Shown here piece after piece: positions 13,081-25,384 of a stretch of 64,000 bases of DNA (position 1 is its first letter; every line of letters begins with the position of its first letter). The position numbers and the translations under genes are program-made. This stretch comes from Myoxocephalus aenaeus (taxonomy: Eukaryota > Chordata > Actinopteri > Perciformes > Cottidae): positions 1,181,001 through 1,245,000 of the forward strand of contig JBAMJR010000195.1 of assembly GCA_038501785.1 (NCBI GenBank), read 5' to 3'. The notes beneath the pieces were generated by a model. The model was not told where the DNA came from. It searched no databases and worked only from the letters and a program-made list of their open reading frames with translations.

Positions 13081-13560
13081 GGAGAGGGGGGCAGTACTGT
13101 TTAAATATTAGGATATTGGTGCACATTTTCAGATCTTCTTGAAGGCATTTGTAGTGTTGCTCTCAGTTGTTCCCATACAAAATGAATAGATAAAGTCTTG
13201 AGAATGGAGGGAAAATACATCTACAGATCGAAGTTCAAACTCTGGCTCCTTTCTCTCCTCCACACAGCTGACCAATCACATTGTGACGTGGGTGTAAATG
13301 TCTGATTGCTGGTTTTGGAAAGTTACAGAAATGGTTTGACACAGCTCCCCCCACTAATCCGATAAGGGGCAGGGAGAGGGGGTTCCCAAAACTACTTGGC
13401 CAACCGACAAGTAGTTCTGTCTACTGGCAGCTCTAACCTACCCTGACTGTTAGCTGTGTATCATTGGTTACTGTGATAAGATACACTTTGTAAAAGAGAG
13501 CCAGACCCTTCGTCAAGCCCAAAGATAGCTGGCTATCCACTAATGTTGCTTCATCATACA

Positions 13561-14680
13561 CAGGGTACCCGCGAGGTCTTAAAAACTTAAAAAAGTCTTA
13601 AATTTAGTATTCATAATTTAAGGCCTTAAAAAGGTATTACATTTTGTCAACAGGTCTTAAATTTCATTCATCAAGTCTTAATTTTTACCCCCTTCCTTAT
13701 TTGATACGGCGCCACAACATTTGTTTATTGTTCGTTGTTACAACGAATCTTAGTACACCCAAACGTCGCATCCGAAATATCAGGCAACCAGTAAGTTATA
13801 TGGCTCTGAACTGGCTGAGACGCTGTAGAGTTTAACAGCTGATCGCGCGCTGATCGCAGGTTTGCATCGAGCTATGCGAACCTGCTTTCCCGTTTCCATC
13901 GCGCGTCTCACCAGCAGGGTCAGATGCACTTGCCAGTAGTGTTACAGAGTCCACAGTCCTCCACCCTTTAATTTTCTTCTCTGTAAATTAAAGGGTTCTT
14001 CCCCAGGTAGCCAAAATGACCTTGTCCGGATCCGGCTTAAGATAGACACGCCGGAAGAAACATGTCCGGCCCGGGTCCCGTTGCCGATTCTGCTGAGACT
14101 CGGCATGAATGACGCCCCAGAATCGGACCGAATACACCGGCCCGATTCCGGCGGCCGTCACTGCCGTCACTCGGCCGTAATTGAAACTAACCTGGGGCCA
14201 GCACTGGCCTGAAGCCGGCTACAGAAAACACGTCGCCAGGGTCCGGTTGCCGACTCAGCGAAGTCTCAGAATGACGCCCCAGAATCGAGTTGAATATATT
14301 CATCATAAGTAAACAATACTTTACTTACTAAATTAAGCCTATCAAGATCCCATTGTTTGGTAAGACAAACAGTCCAATAAATGCCAAATAAGATAACATT
14401 TTATATATAATAATATATGATAAGAAAATATTGTTCATTATTATATAACAATACAATAAAATAAGACACGTAGACCAAAATGTACACCCCTCACAGTTAT
14501 TGTTTTAAATGGTTCTGTCTTATGATTAAAGTTATTTGATTGATTGATTGATTTCCTATTTTTTTCATTCATACGCATATCAGGAAAGGTGCGATGTTGG
14601 TCTTAAATTTCATTTAAAGTGGTCTTGAAAAGGTCTTAAAAAGTCTTAAATTTTAGATGAAAAATCCTGGGGGTACCCTG
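13561..14680. mobile_element. Non-autonomous DNA transposon with CAGGGTACCC ends
   Basis: Perfect terminal inverted repeats CAGGGTACCC (13561-13570) and GGGTACCCTG (14671-14680). A 6-bp direct repeat CATACA lies flush outside each end (13555-13560 and 14681-14686). Both subterminal regions are packed with TCTTAAA/TTTAAGA-type motifs such as AAAAAGTCTTAAATTT. The middle is GC-rich with several GGCCGG-like motifs. No transposase frame is visible. hAT-like by termini. It lies in crebrf intron 1. Confidence 0.75.
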
Positions 14681-15721
14681 CATACAGGCCCCAGAACTTC
14701 AGAATACATTTAGGTCATATGTCTGTGAAAGCGGAAGTGTACAACAGGGATAGTGGAGGAAAGATGAGATTACGATAGACTAGCAAGGCCCAGTTTCTTG
14801 TTCACTTTAGGTCCAGCTCTAGAGATTTAGACAGAAGGCCCAGCCTTTGAGGGAAGGGTATTTAAGAAGAAAAAAAACGTAAGTAGTTACAGTTTCATTC
14901 ACACTAAACAAAACTGTTGCAACCTATAGGAACCTAAATCCACTCCTGATTTCAGTGAAGAGGAGGGCAGTGATGAGTTCTCTTTTTAGACCTTCATTGT
15001 CAGGCCACTTTAACAGAGGATGGGATATACCCCTCCATTATGAAATATGACTTGTTTATACACACTTTTATTTATGCTTACATGATATGATAACACAAGC
15101 ACCAGAGAGGCCGGGGTGCTGCTGCGTGGCTGGCAGTGAATGAAAGGACATTGGCGATACATGGTTGCAATAAAATGTTTGATGGTTGAAGGTTTATGAT
15201 TTTCAATTTACAACAACAAAAGGCTGTCGTCAGCCTACTAGCTGCTACAGCTTGTTTTTGCAGCCACACAAAGATAATTTCCTGTTCCACTTTGGCCAAT
15301 TGACCACACCAGAAAACCTTTCTAACAATTCAAAATGAATCATAATCAAATGAACTACAAAGAAGGCAGACTAAATGTGTATTTCCATATCGGCAAACCA
15401 CAAAGGAAACAAACCGGTTGTCTGTTTTGCTGCTGCCCTTTACTTTCGGTTCTGGTATCAATAGCTCTCGCAGTACATTTTAGAAGAGGCAAAACGACTC
15501 TCCATATACATAACATTGTAAATGAGGACGGGATAAATAATTGGTATGGATATATTGATTTTAAGTCAGTATGACTCTTGTGTTTTGGTGGGGAATAATC
15601 AAACAAACTCAGCAGCTGTGGTTAAAATGTGTTATTTCATATTATTGGTGGCTTATTTCTTGGTTTGGTCTCTATTGATTCTTATACGTCTGCTTGTACT
15701 CTTATACTCTCTCTACCACAG

Positions 15722-15945
15722 ACCTGAAGCATACCAAGACCACAACAGACCAGACCAGGTCGAGCCCAAATATTGACACCTTCCCTTTCCCCTCCCCTCA
15801 GCCTTGAAGGCTGCATCCACCAGATCGTCTTCTTTTAGCAGTACTTTATTGCTGCTGATTGGACAACCTCAGGCCTCCGGAACAAGACAGGAGGCCCAGA
15901 GGTTCCCCTAGCTGAATCTCTAAAGTGTGCTCTGCAATGCCTTTG
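15722..15945 (+). other. crebrf: crebrf exon 2: 5' UTR plus the first three codons
   Basis: The acceptor CTCTACCACAG ends at 15721 and the donor TTG|GTAAGA starts at 15946. The exon carries ATG CCT TTG at 15937-15945, giving Met-Pro-Leu. Joined in phase 0 to the next exon it reads MPL-PSFSEMEPPF, matching the start of human CREBRF (MPQPSVSGMDPPF). This supports the start at 15937 over the in-frame Met at 16183. Confidence 0.8.
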
Positions 15946-18900
15946 GTAAGAGTGACGGCAGAGGGGAGACGGGTTTCCTCCTTCACAAAACAAAGTGATG
16001 TGAGAGAAAAGATAAATGCAATACTGAACTTGAGTGAGACAGAACAGTTAGGAAGGATAAGAAGGAAGCACTTGGTTTATCAGATTTTTATTTTGATGAT
16101 AATACCGTCTACTACCGTTTGTTCACTTATGTGTTTTTTAAATTTCTTAATTTCTGTTGTGTTGCAGCCCAGCTTCAGTGAGATGGAGCCTCCCTTTGCT
16201 GACGCTTTTCAGAACTACTCCTTCGCTGACCAAGCCCTCACCAGTACCGAGTTGCTCGCTAGCAGCTCTGATCCAGATTTCATGTACCAACTGGTTAGTG
16301 GTCACACACACAAAACAAACACAAACAAAGATAATTCTTAAACTAATATAAAAGTGTAGGCATAGTTGATAGCTCTAGTATAAGTAAAAGTTTCGTGGTA
16401 TAATAGTACAATTGTTAGTATCGCCCACACCTGTATAAGAAGATACATTCAAGCACCATAAGTTCAGAGACGGTTTATTGCAAAGAACGTTTGCACATAC
16501 AAGGAATTTTGCTTGGTGATAGATGTGTGACAATAAACACAATGTCTGTCCTATAGTAATAAGACATACTTTAAGAATACAACATTTACAATAAAATATG
16601 ATAAAAAAACACATTAAGAGTATGTTTAAACAAGTCTGTTATTAAGTGTCAAGTGTATAATTAAGTAAAGAGATGAGCAGGGATGAGTTGATGTATTTTA
16701 TTGTCCTGTGGATTGTCAGTGGGGGTCCCGGGTTTTGTTGATGAGCCCAACTGGGAAGAAACTGTTTCTGTAGCGTGAGGTCTTGGTCCTGATGGACCGC
16801 AGCCTCTTGCCAGAAGGAAGGGACTCAAACTGTTTGTGTCCAGGGTGAAGGCGGTCGACTACAATCTGTATCTCAGGGTCCTTGAGGCATACAAGTCAAG
16901 GAGGGATGGCAGATTGCAGTCAATCACCTTCTTAGCAGAGCAAACGATACTTCTAACGTCTAACTTAGTTTGGAGTTTAGTTTCTGTTGGTACAGATGGT
17001 CAAAATCTCAGCCTTATTTTTAATGTTAAGTACATGAAAAGCTCTGCACTGGCAAATTAGCGATTCTCTTAGAGTTAGCTGTTCTCCAATAATAATAATA
17101 ATAATAATAATTAAAAAAACAAGTCTACGCAACAAATATGGACATATTTGGAGTTACTTGGTCAGCGGGTCAGTTTTAAATATAGCAAGGTGGAATAGTA
17201 ATAGTAATCCACAGTAAGATGAAGAGCTGCAGATTCTTAATGTGATGTGCAAGTTTCAGCACACCTCCAACATGTCCTGAAGGTAAACGGTTATTTTCTA
17301 CCTTGCCATGTAGTATAGTGGAAAAGTACTTGCACCGTGTCAGCGCGGCTTGAGTGGTCACAGTTGCTCACAGCTTGGCATGAGTATCCCCACCCGTATC
17401 AAAAAACAATATTAGGTTACATGTTGCACAGCACACAAGCTACCAACAAACAGCAGAGAGGATTTGTATTCTCAGCACAGTTAGTGGCACAGTGATGTTT
17501 TGTTTTTGTTAATTCCATTTTTATATGGAAGTAGAGTTTCAGACATCTTAAAAGAAGAAAGCCAGAATCCCAATTCCACTCTTATCTATATTTCCAATCA
17601 TTTGTTTGACAAAAGTATGACACAGATTCCTTCACCTTTTACAGTGGTTTTTAGTCATAGTTATAATAGAAGGGAAAATTGTGTAAATTCAAATTCCACT
17701 GAAAAAACTGCCAGAGTAGCATTTAAAACAGAGGCCTGGGCCTGATTGTTCAGCAGCATGATGTGAGACCGCTTCAGGTTTCTACCTCAATGTACTGTCC
17801 ACTAAACAATAGTGATTAACTGCCATGCTCTCAATGTATTGCAACACATTAATGTGGTGAATGTAGGATGATCTGTCTTCTTCAACCCTCCAACTAGTTG
17901 CAATGTGGACAAATATGGTTTCTGCAAACTCTTTTAGTATGTAAAATATGTTGTGACGGCCTTCCTTCTCTCTCTCGCCTGTAAAGACATTAAAGGATCT
18001 GATATGGAAATCCCCAAAAACTAATTAGAGTTGTCGTCACACTTCCATAGACATTCACCTACTTGGCCAGTGAAATTATCTCTTCCAAACTGTCCTCACG
18101 ACAATGTTGTGATCGTAAAATAAAAAAACGGATTGATAAAAGTAAAACTTTGGCATGGTTTTAACATACTGTGATGACAGTATAACTTCTGGAAAATATA
18201 ACTTCAACACATTGGTGCATAATTATTAGTGCTGTCATATTAGCGCGTTATTAACGGCGTTAACGCAAACCAATTTTAACGCCGTCAATTTTATTAACGG
18301 CGTTAACGCATTTTAAGTTTTCAATTTTTTTTCTCGCGAGCACCACGCCGGATGTAGGTCAACCGGAAGCAAAACAATAGGCACGCCGTTTGGGGTGGAA
18401 GCTAGGCTAACGTAGGGTGACCAACGTCCTTCAGGGATTCCAAATGCAGGGATTCCAAAAACGTCCGGGATTTTGCCTCGACGGGGCGCCCCCCTGAAGA
18501 AACCCCCCGCCCCCCTGTACTTTTCTCTATAGCGCCAGATCACAAGTCGTCATTTAAGTTTCTCTTTCCTATAGAACCGGTCTACACCTTGTTCTGTTAT
18601 TAAACTAAACGGCCGTATTTCATTGATCTTATCCACACACAGCTTGTCATTTCGGTCTCTACATGGTCGCGTTAACACTTCTCCTCTGCTCTGCGTCGCG
18701 CACAGCAGAGTTCCGCCTGATGCGCACACACACGTGCGCGCGCACACACACAGGTGAGCGCTGAGCACACAGCAGCGGACAGAGAGCGTCGAAAAATATG
18801 TCGCGTGAAAAGCAGACCGCTATATCTGCGTTTTGAACGCTCCCAGGATGAAGATGCAACAGCAGCTCTCATGTGAGGAACACCGGAGCAGCTCTCTGAA

Positions 18901-20374
18901 CCCAGAGCAGCTCTCCTGCTCAGGTGAAGTCTCCGTGACGTCCTTTCTGCTGCTGCGTGTCTCAAAACAGAAAACAGATCTCAGATCAACGTTGAACATG
19001 AATTGTATGACATCTACAACCCCGTTTATAAAGATGTGTAGAGGCTCACTGCTCCACTAATACTGATGCAACCTGATGCTCACATCTCTGCACTCATTCT
19101 GTTTTGTTTGGCAAAAAAATGAAATAGCTTATTGTTTTCCACAATGTAAATTTCAGGGAAACCCTTGTTTACCTGAAATGTGCACTTTATAATTTTATTT
19201 TGTAAACCCTTGTTTACCTGAAATGTGCAGTGATTTTATTTTGTACCGCCCTGTTTGGCAGTTGTTTTTCAATAAAATAAAGCAAGCCAATCCACTTTTT
19301 CCATGTTGATAAGAGCATTAAAATGCAAAAAAAAACAAAAACGATTAATTGCGATTAATCGCGAGTTAACTATGACATAAATGCGATTAATCGCGATTAA
19401 ATATTTTAATCGCTTGACAGCACTAATAATTATCATAAAATTGTAATCTGATAAAACTCTGATGGCATAATGGCGCTCTAAAAAAAAATTAATTCATGTA
19501 CAATTCTTTGCAAATATGTGTATGACTCCATTGGTGTATATACCGCAATACCAGTTTCTAGCCCCTCAGTCAACACAGTAGTTTCAGGTTGCGGTAATCA
19601 GTTCTTGGCTTGTGATCTTAAATGTCTTTGTGAAAGTTAACACAAAACATTTGAATACAATAGAAATGTAACAACGAAAAGTAAACCAACTAGAATCAGA
19701 AATGGACTGTCTTCTAACGCACCACCTACTTAACTCACCTCCATGTTTTCCTCCTCTCTGCAGGACAGAGACATAACCCACCGGCAGAGCCCCTGTCGGG
19801 ACAGCATCGTGGGGGTCGCAGACGGAGGCAAGGACGTGGAGAGCTGTGTGGATCAGATCATGGGTCTGGGCGAGTGTGAGACAGTCTGCAGCGGCTCAGC
19901 ATTCGAACAGTGGGACTCCTGCTGGGAAGATGTCACCAGGTACTGGATCATTTATTTATGTGCTGTGGCTTATTTTAGATTGGGTTAAAAACAACGGCAA
20001 GTAAATAAAACATACTGATGAATCTAATGGAACTCAAATGGCATACTGGCAACCTTCTGAAGGTAAAGGTGGCTGACATTGCCAGTAATTGGGCTTAACA
20101 TTACGTACCTATTGTGCAAGAACTAGCATCGTATTAAATAATAACGGCACAGGAGGTTGCATTTAGTGTCCACAAGATGTGTCTCTTTTTAATTAAAAAA
20201 GAATCGCCTGCTCACATGAGCTGCTTAAAATTGACTGGTTGTAACCAGTCAGTTGTGAAGCTACTGAAAGTGACCTCTTTGTGACTGAAAGTGACCAAAA
20301 CCAACGAGCAATTAATCCTATTAAGAAGTGTTGTCTTGTAAGCCTTATATACGTATTCCACTGTTCCATAGAGC

Positions 20375-20415
<41 letters not shown>

Positions 20416-22555
20416 CTAAAAACTATTGGTATACATCCGTGACTGCTGCAGTGGATGTCATTGTTCATTATGATGGACATGATGGCTGTAGATTATTTTG
20501 AGCCACACCATCGTGCTGCTGTAAATACTAACTATAGCACCAAATGTGTGTTAATGTACAGCTGAAAATACACCAACGCACTGTTTTCTCCTGCTCAAGT
20601 AACATTTGATAAAACTCCAGCGTCAGTATGTTGAAGAACTGTTCCTGCTCTGTCTGAGCCACAGACACACTATGTACTCCACTACTAAGTACTTTCCCCC
20701 CCGAGTGGTCCCCTGCATCATGAGGCTCAGGATGTCTGGTTTTTATTATTAGAAAGCCAATGAGAGGTCAGTCTGTGAATGTTATGCGTTAGGACAGGTG
20801 CCTAAAGGTTTTTATAGCAGCAGAGTTCACCATCACTGACCGGTAATCGTTGAGGCAGGTCATCTTGGTGTGACACAGACGGAGGATGATTCGAGGCAGG
20901 TACCTGTTTTCCTCGAGAGGGAGGGAGGGAGGGAGGGTTAAGACGGCAGTAAACAACAACAACGCAACTGGCCGACGCAGTCTCCTGAGATCTCAGGTGC
21001 TGCTCTGTTTGTCCTGCACCTCTCCTGATGCTTTACTGCTGAAATAATTTATGTACTTGCTCCTCTGATGGAGTGTCGGCTGAGGGCAGACAACATTTTC
21101 TCAAGACTAAAAGCGCTTATTACGGAGGTGGAATACTGCTGGCTGCTGCAGGGTTGATTGAGGTCATGTTTAAGTGGAACAGAGAAAAGTGCTGTATCTT
21201 TTTGGCTAATGAGTGAGTCATTCTTTTACAATCTTGACTGTCCAGATTTGGCCCATGCTGCCGTTTGGTCTCTCTGTGAGCTCTGAGGCACTGTGGTTTT
21301 ACCAAACAGTAGTTTTCTTAATCTGGATCGATTTATTTGTTGTGGTACTGGTAGGAATAAGTCTGACTACCTCCAGGTTTCACACTACACAACACACAAC
21401 CATATACTAAAGGCAAAGCAAAAATTGCAGGTGAAATAACAAATGCAGATTTTTGTGATGTGGAATGAATTGAGGCGCAGATGTATCATTCAGGCTTTTC
21501 TATTACAAAATGTGCACTTATTCCAAATATACTTTATCCATGAATCAATCACTTAAAAAATTTGTTTTTAAAGGTTATATACAACAACGGCTTGTGTCTC
21601 TGTGCTTGGCAGATACACACGGCTGGCCAGCTGTGACATCTGGGGCACCAAAGAGGAAGATTTCCTTGGATTAGATGACTTCTCTAGTCCCTACCAGGAC
21701 AAGGAAGAGATTGGTAGTACCCCAACACTGGCTCAGCTCAACAGCGAGGATTCGCAGCCCGTATGTGAGACGCTCTACACAACTGCTGACATGATGCTGT
21801 CTGTCCCTCAGCCTCAGCTGTCCCAGCTTCCCTGTTACAATAGGAGACCCATGGTCCCTGGCCAGGGATTGGTCCCCGGATCTGCACGGCACTCCTCAAG
21901 GTCCACATCCTCTTTCCCTACTTCCCGCAGCTTTCTCCCAGACGTTCCTGAAAGCACCAGAAAAGCCACCAGACCTGTTCCCACCAGCACTGAGACTTTG
22001 GCCAAGAAGCAGAACTTCCTCCGTCTCACCCAGGACCACGGCCAAGCTGAAACCAAGCCCCAGGAGCGAGGAACCAAGATGGCAGCCCCAACTTCTAACG
22101 GCACTGACTTTGTGTGGAAGGCTAAAGTCCGTGTGAGTGCTGTGCATAAAACTCAGCCCGACACGCCCACCCAGACAGATTTAGATAAGTTAGGTCCACC
22201 TCTACCCCTCTCCCAGCCAAAAGACGAGAAGGCCTGCACTTCAGCGAGCGCCACCTTGGTGGTAATTCCTGTTGCTGCAGCCAGTGGCTCTGCCAGCCTG
22301 ACGAGCTTTGAGAGGAAGGAGACGCCTGTAGCCTGGTCTGCCACCGTGCCTCAGATGGTTGAGGCGAGCCAGGCCATGGAGAGCAGCACCTCTGGGCTGG
22401 TCAGCAGCGACGATAGTGTGGCAGGGGCTAGCGGCGGTGACAGCGGTCTGGCTGTCGAGGGCGAGAAGAGCAAGGAGGAGGAGCACAACTACTCTCTGTT
22501 CCTGACCCGCAGCAGGCTGGTCGGCAGAGCCCGCTCCCAGCTGGAAGAGGAGCAG

Positions 22556-22590
<35 letters not shown>

Positions 22591-23182
22591 AGAAGAAGAA
22601 GAAGAAGAGGAGGAGGAGGAAGAAGACGAGGAAGATGCGGAAGAGGAGGAAGGCGATGCGATTGAGCTGGATGACGAAGACCACGATGAGGGTTTCGGCA
22701 GCGAGCACGAGCTGTCTGATAATGAGGAGGAGGAGGAGGAGGATGAAGACTACGAAGCTGACAAGGACGACGACATGAGTGATGCCTTCTCCGAGCCAGG
22801 TAGCAGCCCGTCATCTTCACGCTTCTGGTTGTGTGACCAATCAATGGCTTGTCATTTATTTGAGAAATGTATTGTTTTATTTCATAAATTATTACCTTAC
22901 TGCTTTTATTTCCCCTTAATTTTCATTCTCTGTCTTTCTTTTGCTCCGATTTCCTCCCCATTCTCCTGTCTGGTTTTCTCCAGGCTGTGACATGGAGCTA
23001 ATGGAGGACATAAAAGGCCTGACAGCAGGAGTCTCTAGCCGGAAGAGAGGCAAGCGTCGCTACTTCTGGGAGTACAGCGAGCAGCTCACCCCCTCCAAAC
23101 AGGAGCGAATGCTGAAGCCGTCTGAGTGGGACAGACACACGCTGCCTAGCAACCTGTTCCAGAAGAACGGGCCTCTCCATGG

Positions 23183-23267
<85 letters not shown>

Positions 23268-25384
23268 GTATATATGTGTGTATATATATTTAGACAAAAT
23301 CTTTATGAGAATCTTCAAAGGAAAAACTTTTAGATTATTCTATTTTTTTCATTTCACCACCTCGATCACAAATAACTGCATATAACGTATAATACTCCTT
23401 TTAGTCGAGACTGCAGTGCAAGTACTGGGTCTCTCAGTGGGACTGTGACTCTTTGGACTTCCACAACAGCAGCTGTGCACAGCATGTTACTTACAGTGAT
23501 ACTATAGTTTAAGTGATCACATGTGGCCCTTTTAATTGCTCTGCACAAGCCTGCAAAGCATTGTTCTTGCATTCACTCCACGTTTACATTTTTTTTCATC
23601 CACCACAGGTGTCCCTAACTGTGACTGAATGACTGAATCGCAGCAAGAAAATGTCTAAAGATATTTAGTGAAAAGTGAACAAATATTTATTCCATGCCTG
23701 TTGAAACATTGAAATGGATCCAAGTCCTCTCTAATGCCTCCTCTCATTCATTGTCATGAAGGAAAGTATATGCTGAAGAAGTCTCGCCGCACAGACGTGG
23801 AAGACCTGACCCCCAATCCACGCAAGCTGCTGCAGATCGGCACCGAGCTCCGTAAACTGAACAAGGTGATCAGCGACTTGACGCCCGTCAGTGAGCTGCC
23901 GTTGACCGCACGGCCACGGTCACGGAAGGAGAAGAACAAGCTGGCATCCAGGTAACACATGCACGCATGTACTGTACGTACACAGCAGAGTAGCACGGAC
24001 CTTCTATTACAATCACACTGACCTCCACAGCGTATTGGTTTAAAAAGGTTTTATTTCTGAGACCATGCATGTAGTTTAGAGTTTAGTTGTACCCAAGTTG
24101 TTTATTTGGGTGCATCGTGTCCTACTGTTTGCTCAAAAGAGCTCTCTCCTGTTATGTGTTAGTAAACTCCAATCACCTGTTGTTTTATTGTAGAGCTTGT
24201 CGTTTGAAAAAGAAGGCCCAGTACGAAGCAAACAAGGTGAAGCTCTGGGGACTCAGCACGGAGTACGGTACGTTGCTTACGACACAGTTTTTACGCCAAG
24301 CTAATCAACCTCTGTATCCTTGATAAAGTTATTTGTCAGATGTATTCCACTAAATCCACCTGTATTTCCTTTTAAGCTTTGTCACATTCAAAATTGACCT
24401 TCAGATCTTTGAAAATTACAAAAAAAGGGTACTATCACCAACTGTTCCTGAGTGTATTAACTTTTTGTCGGTGCTCGTTTGTGTGCTCAACCATGTGCCT
24501 TCCTGTAGATCGGCTGCTCTTTGTGATCAATGCCATCAAGGAGGAGATAGTTGCCCGAGTGGAGGACTCTTCTCCACGTCCGACCAACATGGCGGACACT
24601 CTGGAGCACCTCATCCAGGAGACACTCGGTGAGAATTGAAGACGGGGGCGACAGCTGACAGACATAACTGGCAGTAACTTGTGAAAGATGAATTACACAA
24701 ATTAAATGTACTTGAAATTACATATAATTTAAATGACTAGTATCATTATGAAATTCAAACATGTAACAGCTTGACTTTAGGAGTCAAAGATTAAAGAACC
24801 AATAATAAAATATACACACCTTTTTTAATGGAAGCTATTTTTCTGACAGTATATTTCTAAAAACAGTATATACAGAGAAAAGGTTTCTAACAAGAATTGC
24901 TGTCAGAAAACACATTTAAATTTGATATGCAAATGTGGGTTAAATTATGATATTCTGATATCATTCAGAGTTGGATTAAATATAATATTAATAGAGCAAA
25001 ATTTTATTTTTACGAAAGTGGTAAAATAGAAAAAGATCAAATGATGAGAAATAATATAGCTAGTAGTAAGACAGCATTTCACTCAGTCACTATTGACCTG
25101 TATCAAGACAACCAGAAATAAATGAATCAATTTCAAGATGAACAGGGAACTTAATGTCAATAATAAAGTATCTTTTCTGTCGCTGCTGTACAAAAATCAT
25201 CTGATATGTTTGTTTGAGGGAACATAAACAAGGTGTTTAACATGTCTTCATCTGTCTTACTGCAGTGGCATCCCCTGTTGCTGGGCAGACTTCAGATTTC
25301 GTCAACAAGATCTTGGAGAACACCGGACGCGGCGATCCCACCGGCGGACTGGTCGGCCTGCGAGTCCCGACCTCCAAAATCTAG
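15937..25384 (+). CDS. crebrf: CREB3 regulatory factor (bZIP-like), nine coding exons
   Basis: CREBRF (Luman/CREB3 recruitment factor) binds CREB3 in the nucleus and promotes its loss, damping the ER-stress response; in mammals it also affects energy storage. Coding exons: 15937-15945, 16168-16293, 19764-19939, 21613-22799, 22984-23181, 23762-23951, 24194-24267, 24509-24628, 25266-25384. They sum to 2199 nt, or 732 residues (human 639). Conserved blocks include SSDPDFMYQL, CDIWGTKEEDFLGLDDFSSP, RKRGKRRYFWEYSEQLTP and KSRRTDVEDLTPNP. A basic region (KEKNKLASRACRLKKKAQYE, about 616-635) precedes a weak leucine zipper, and the end is GGLVGLRVPTSKI. The extra length lies in exon 5, in poorly conserved Pro/Ser/Thr-rich sequence and an acidic tract with 23 consecutive Glu. 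Identity is certain at the family level. Which teleost duplicate this is was not resolved. Confidence 0.96.
16640..16960 (-). mobile_element. LINE (L2-like) reverse transcriptase C-terminal fragment
   Basis: Read on the minus strand, two frames give pieces of a fish LINE ORF2 end: IVCSAKKVIDCNLPSLLDLY, then after a frameshift HPGHKQFESLPSGKRLRSIR and NSFFPVGLINKT. The HPGH...LPSGRR pattern is known from the C-terminal end of L2/Rex-type LINEs. The copy is frameshifted and 5'-truncated, so it is dead. It lies in crebrf intron 3, antisense to the gene. Confidence 0.75.
18227..19425. mobile_element. hAT-type DNA transposon remnant with GATTAATCGC ends
   Basis: The termini are TAGTGCTGTCA at 18227 and TGACAGCACTA ending 19425. 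Perfect 8-bp direct repeats ATAATTAT flank them (18219-18226 and 19426-19433), the hAT signature. The right subterminal region is full of GCGATTAATCGCGA motifs and the left has GCGTTAACG motifs. No intact transposase is present. Inside, 18845-19140 is an inverted homologue of part of the 11566-12405 element. At 19157-19230 a segment with AAACCCTTGTTTACCTGAAA occurs twice. It lies in crebrf intron 3. Confidence 0.85.
20376..20415. repeat. (ATT)n microsatellite
   Basis: About 13 uninterrupted TTA/ATT units in crebrf intron 4. A short (GGGA)n run lies further along the same intron near 20915-20940. Nothing else is seen in this intron (19940-21612). Confidence 0.9.
23185..23264. repeat. (CA)n microsatellite beginning at the crebrf intron 6 donor
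   Basis: About 40 CA units start four bases inside the intron whose donor is CAT-G|GTATACACAC. The repeat is followed by an alternating TATATGTGTG segment. Confidence 0.95.

Noticed and set aside
16157..16351. Alternative reading frame over crebrf exon 3
   Set aside because: A shadow of the conserved crebrf frame, which matches the vertebrate protein.
22241..22844. 155- and 138-residue minus-strand frames opposite crebrf exon 5
   Set aside because: They mirror the GAG/GAA-rich coding exon and are low-complexity (poly-Leu, poly-Pro) shadows.
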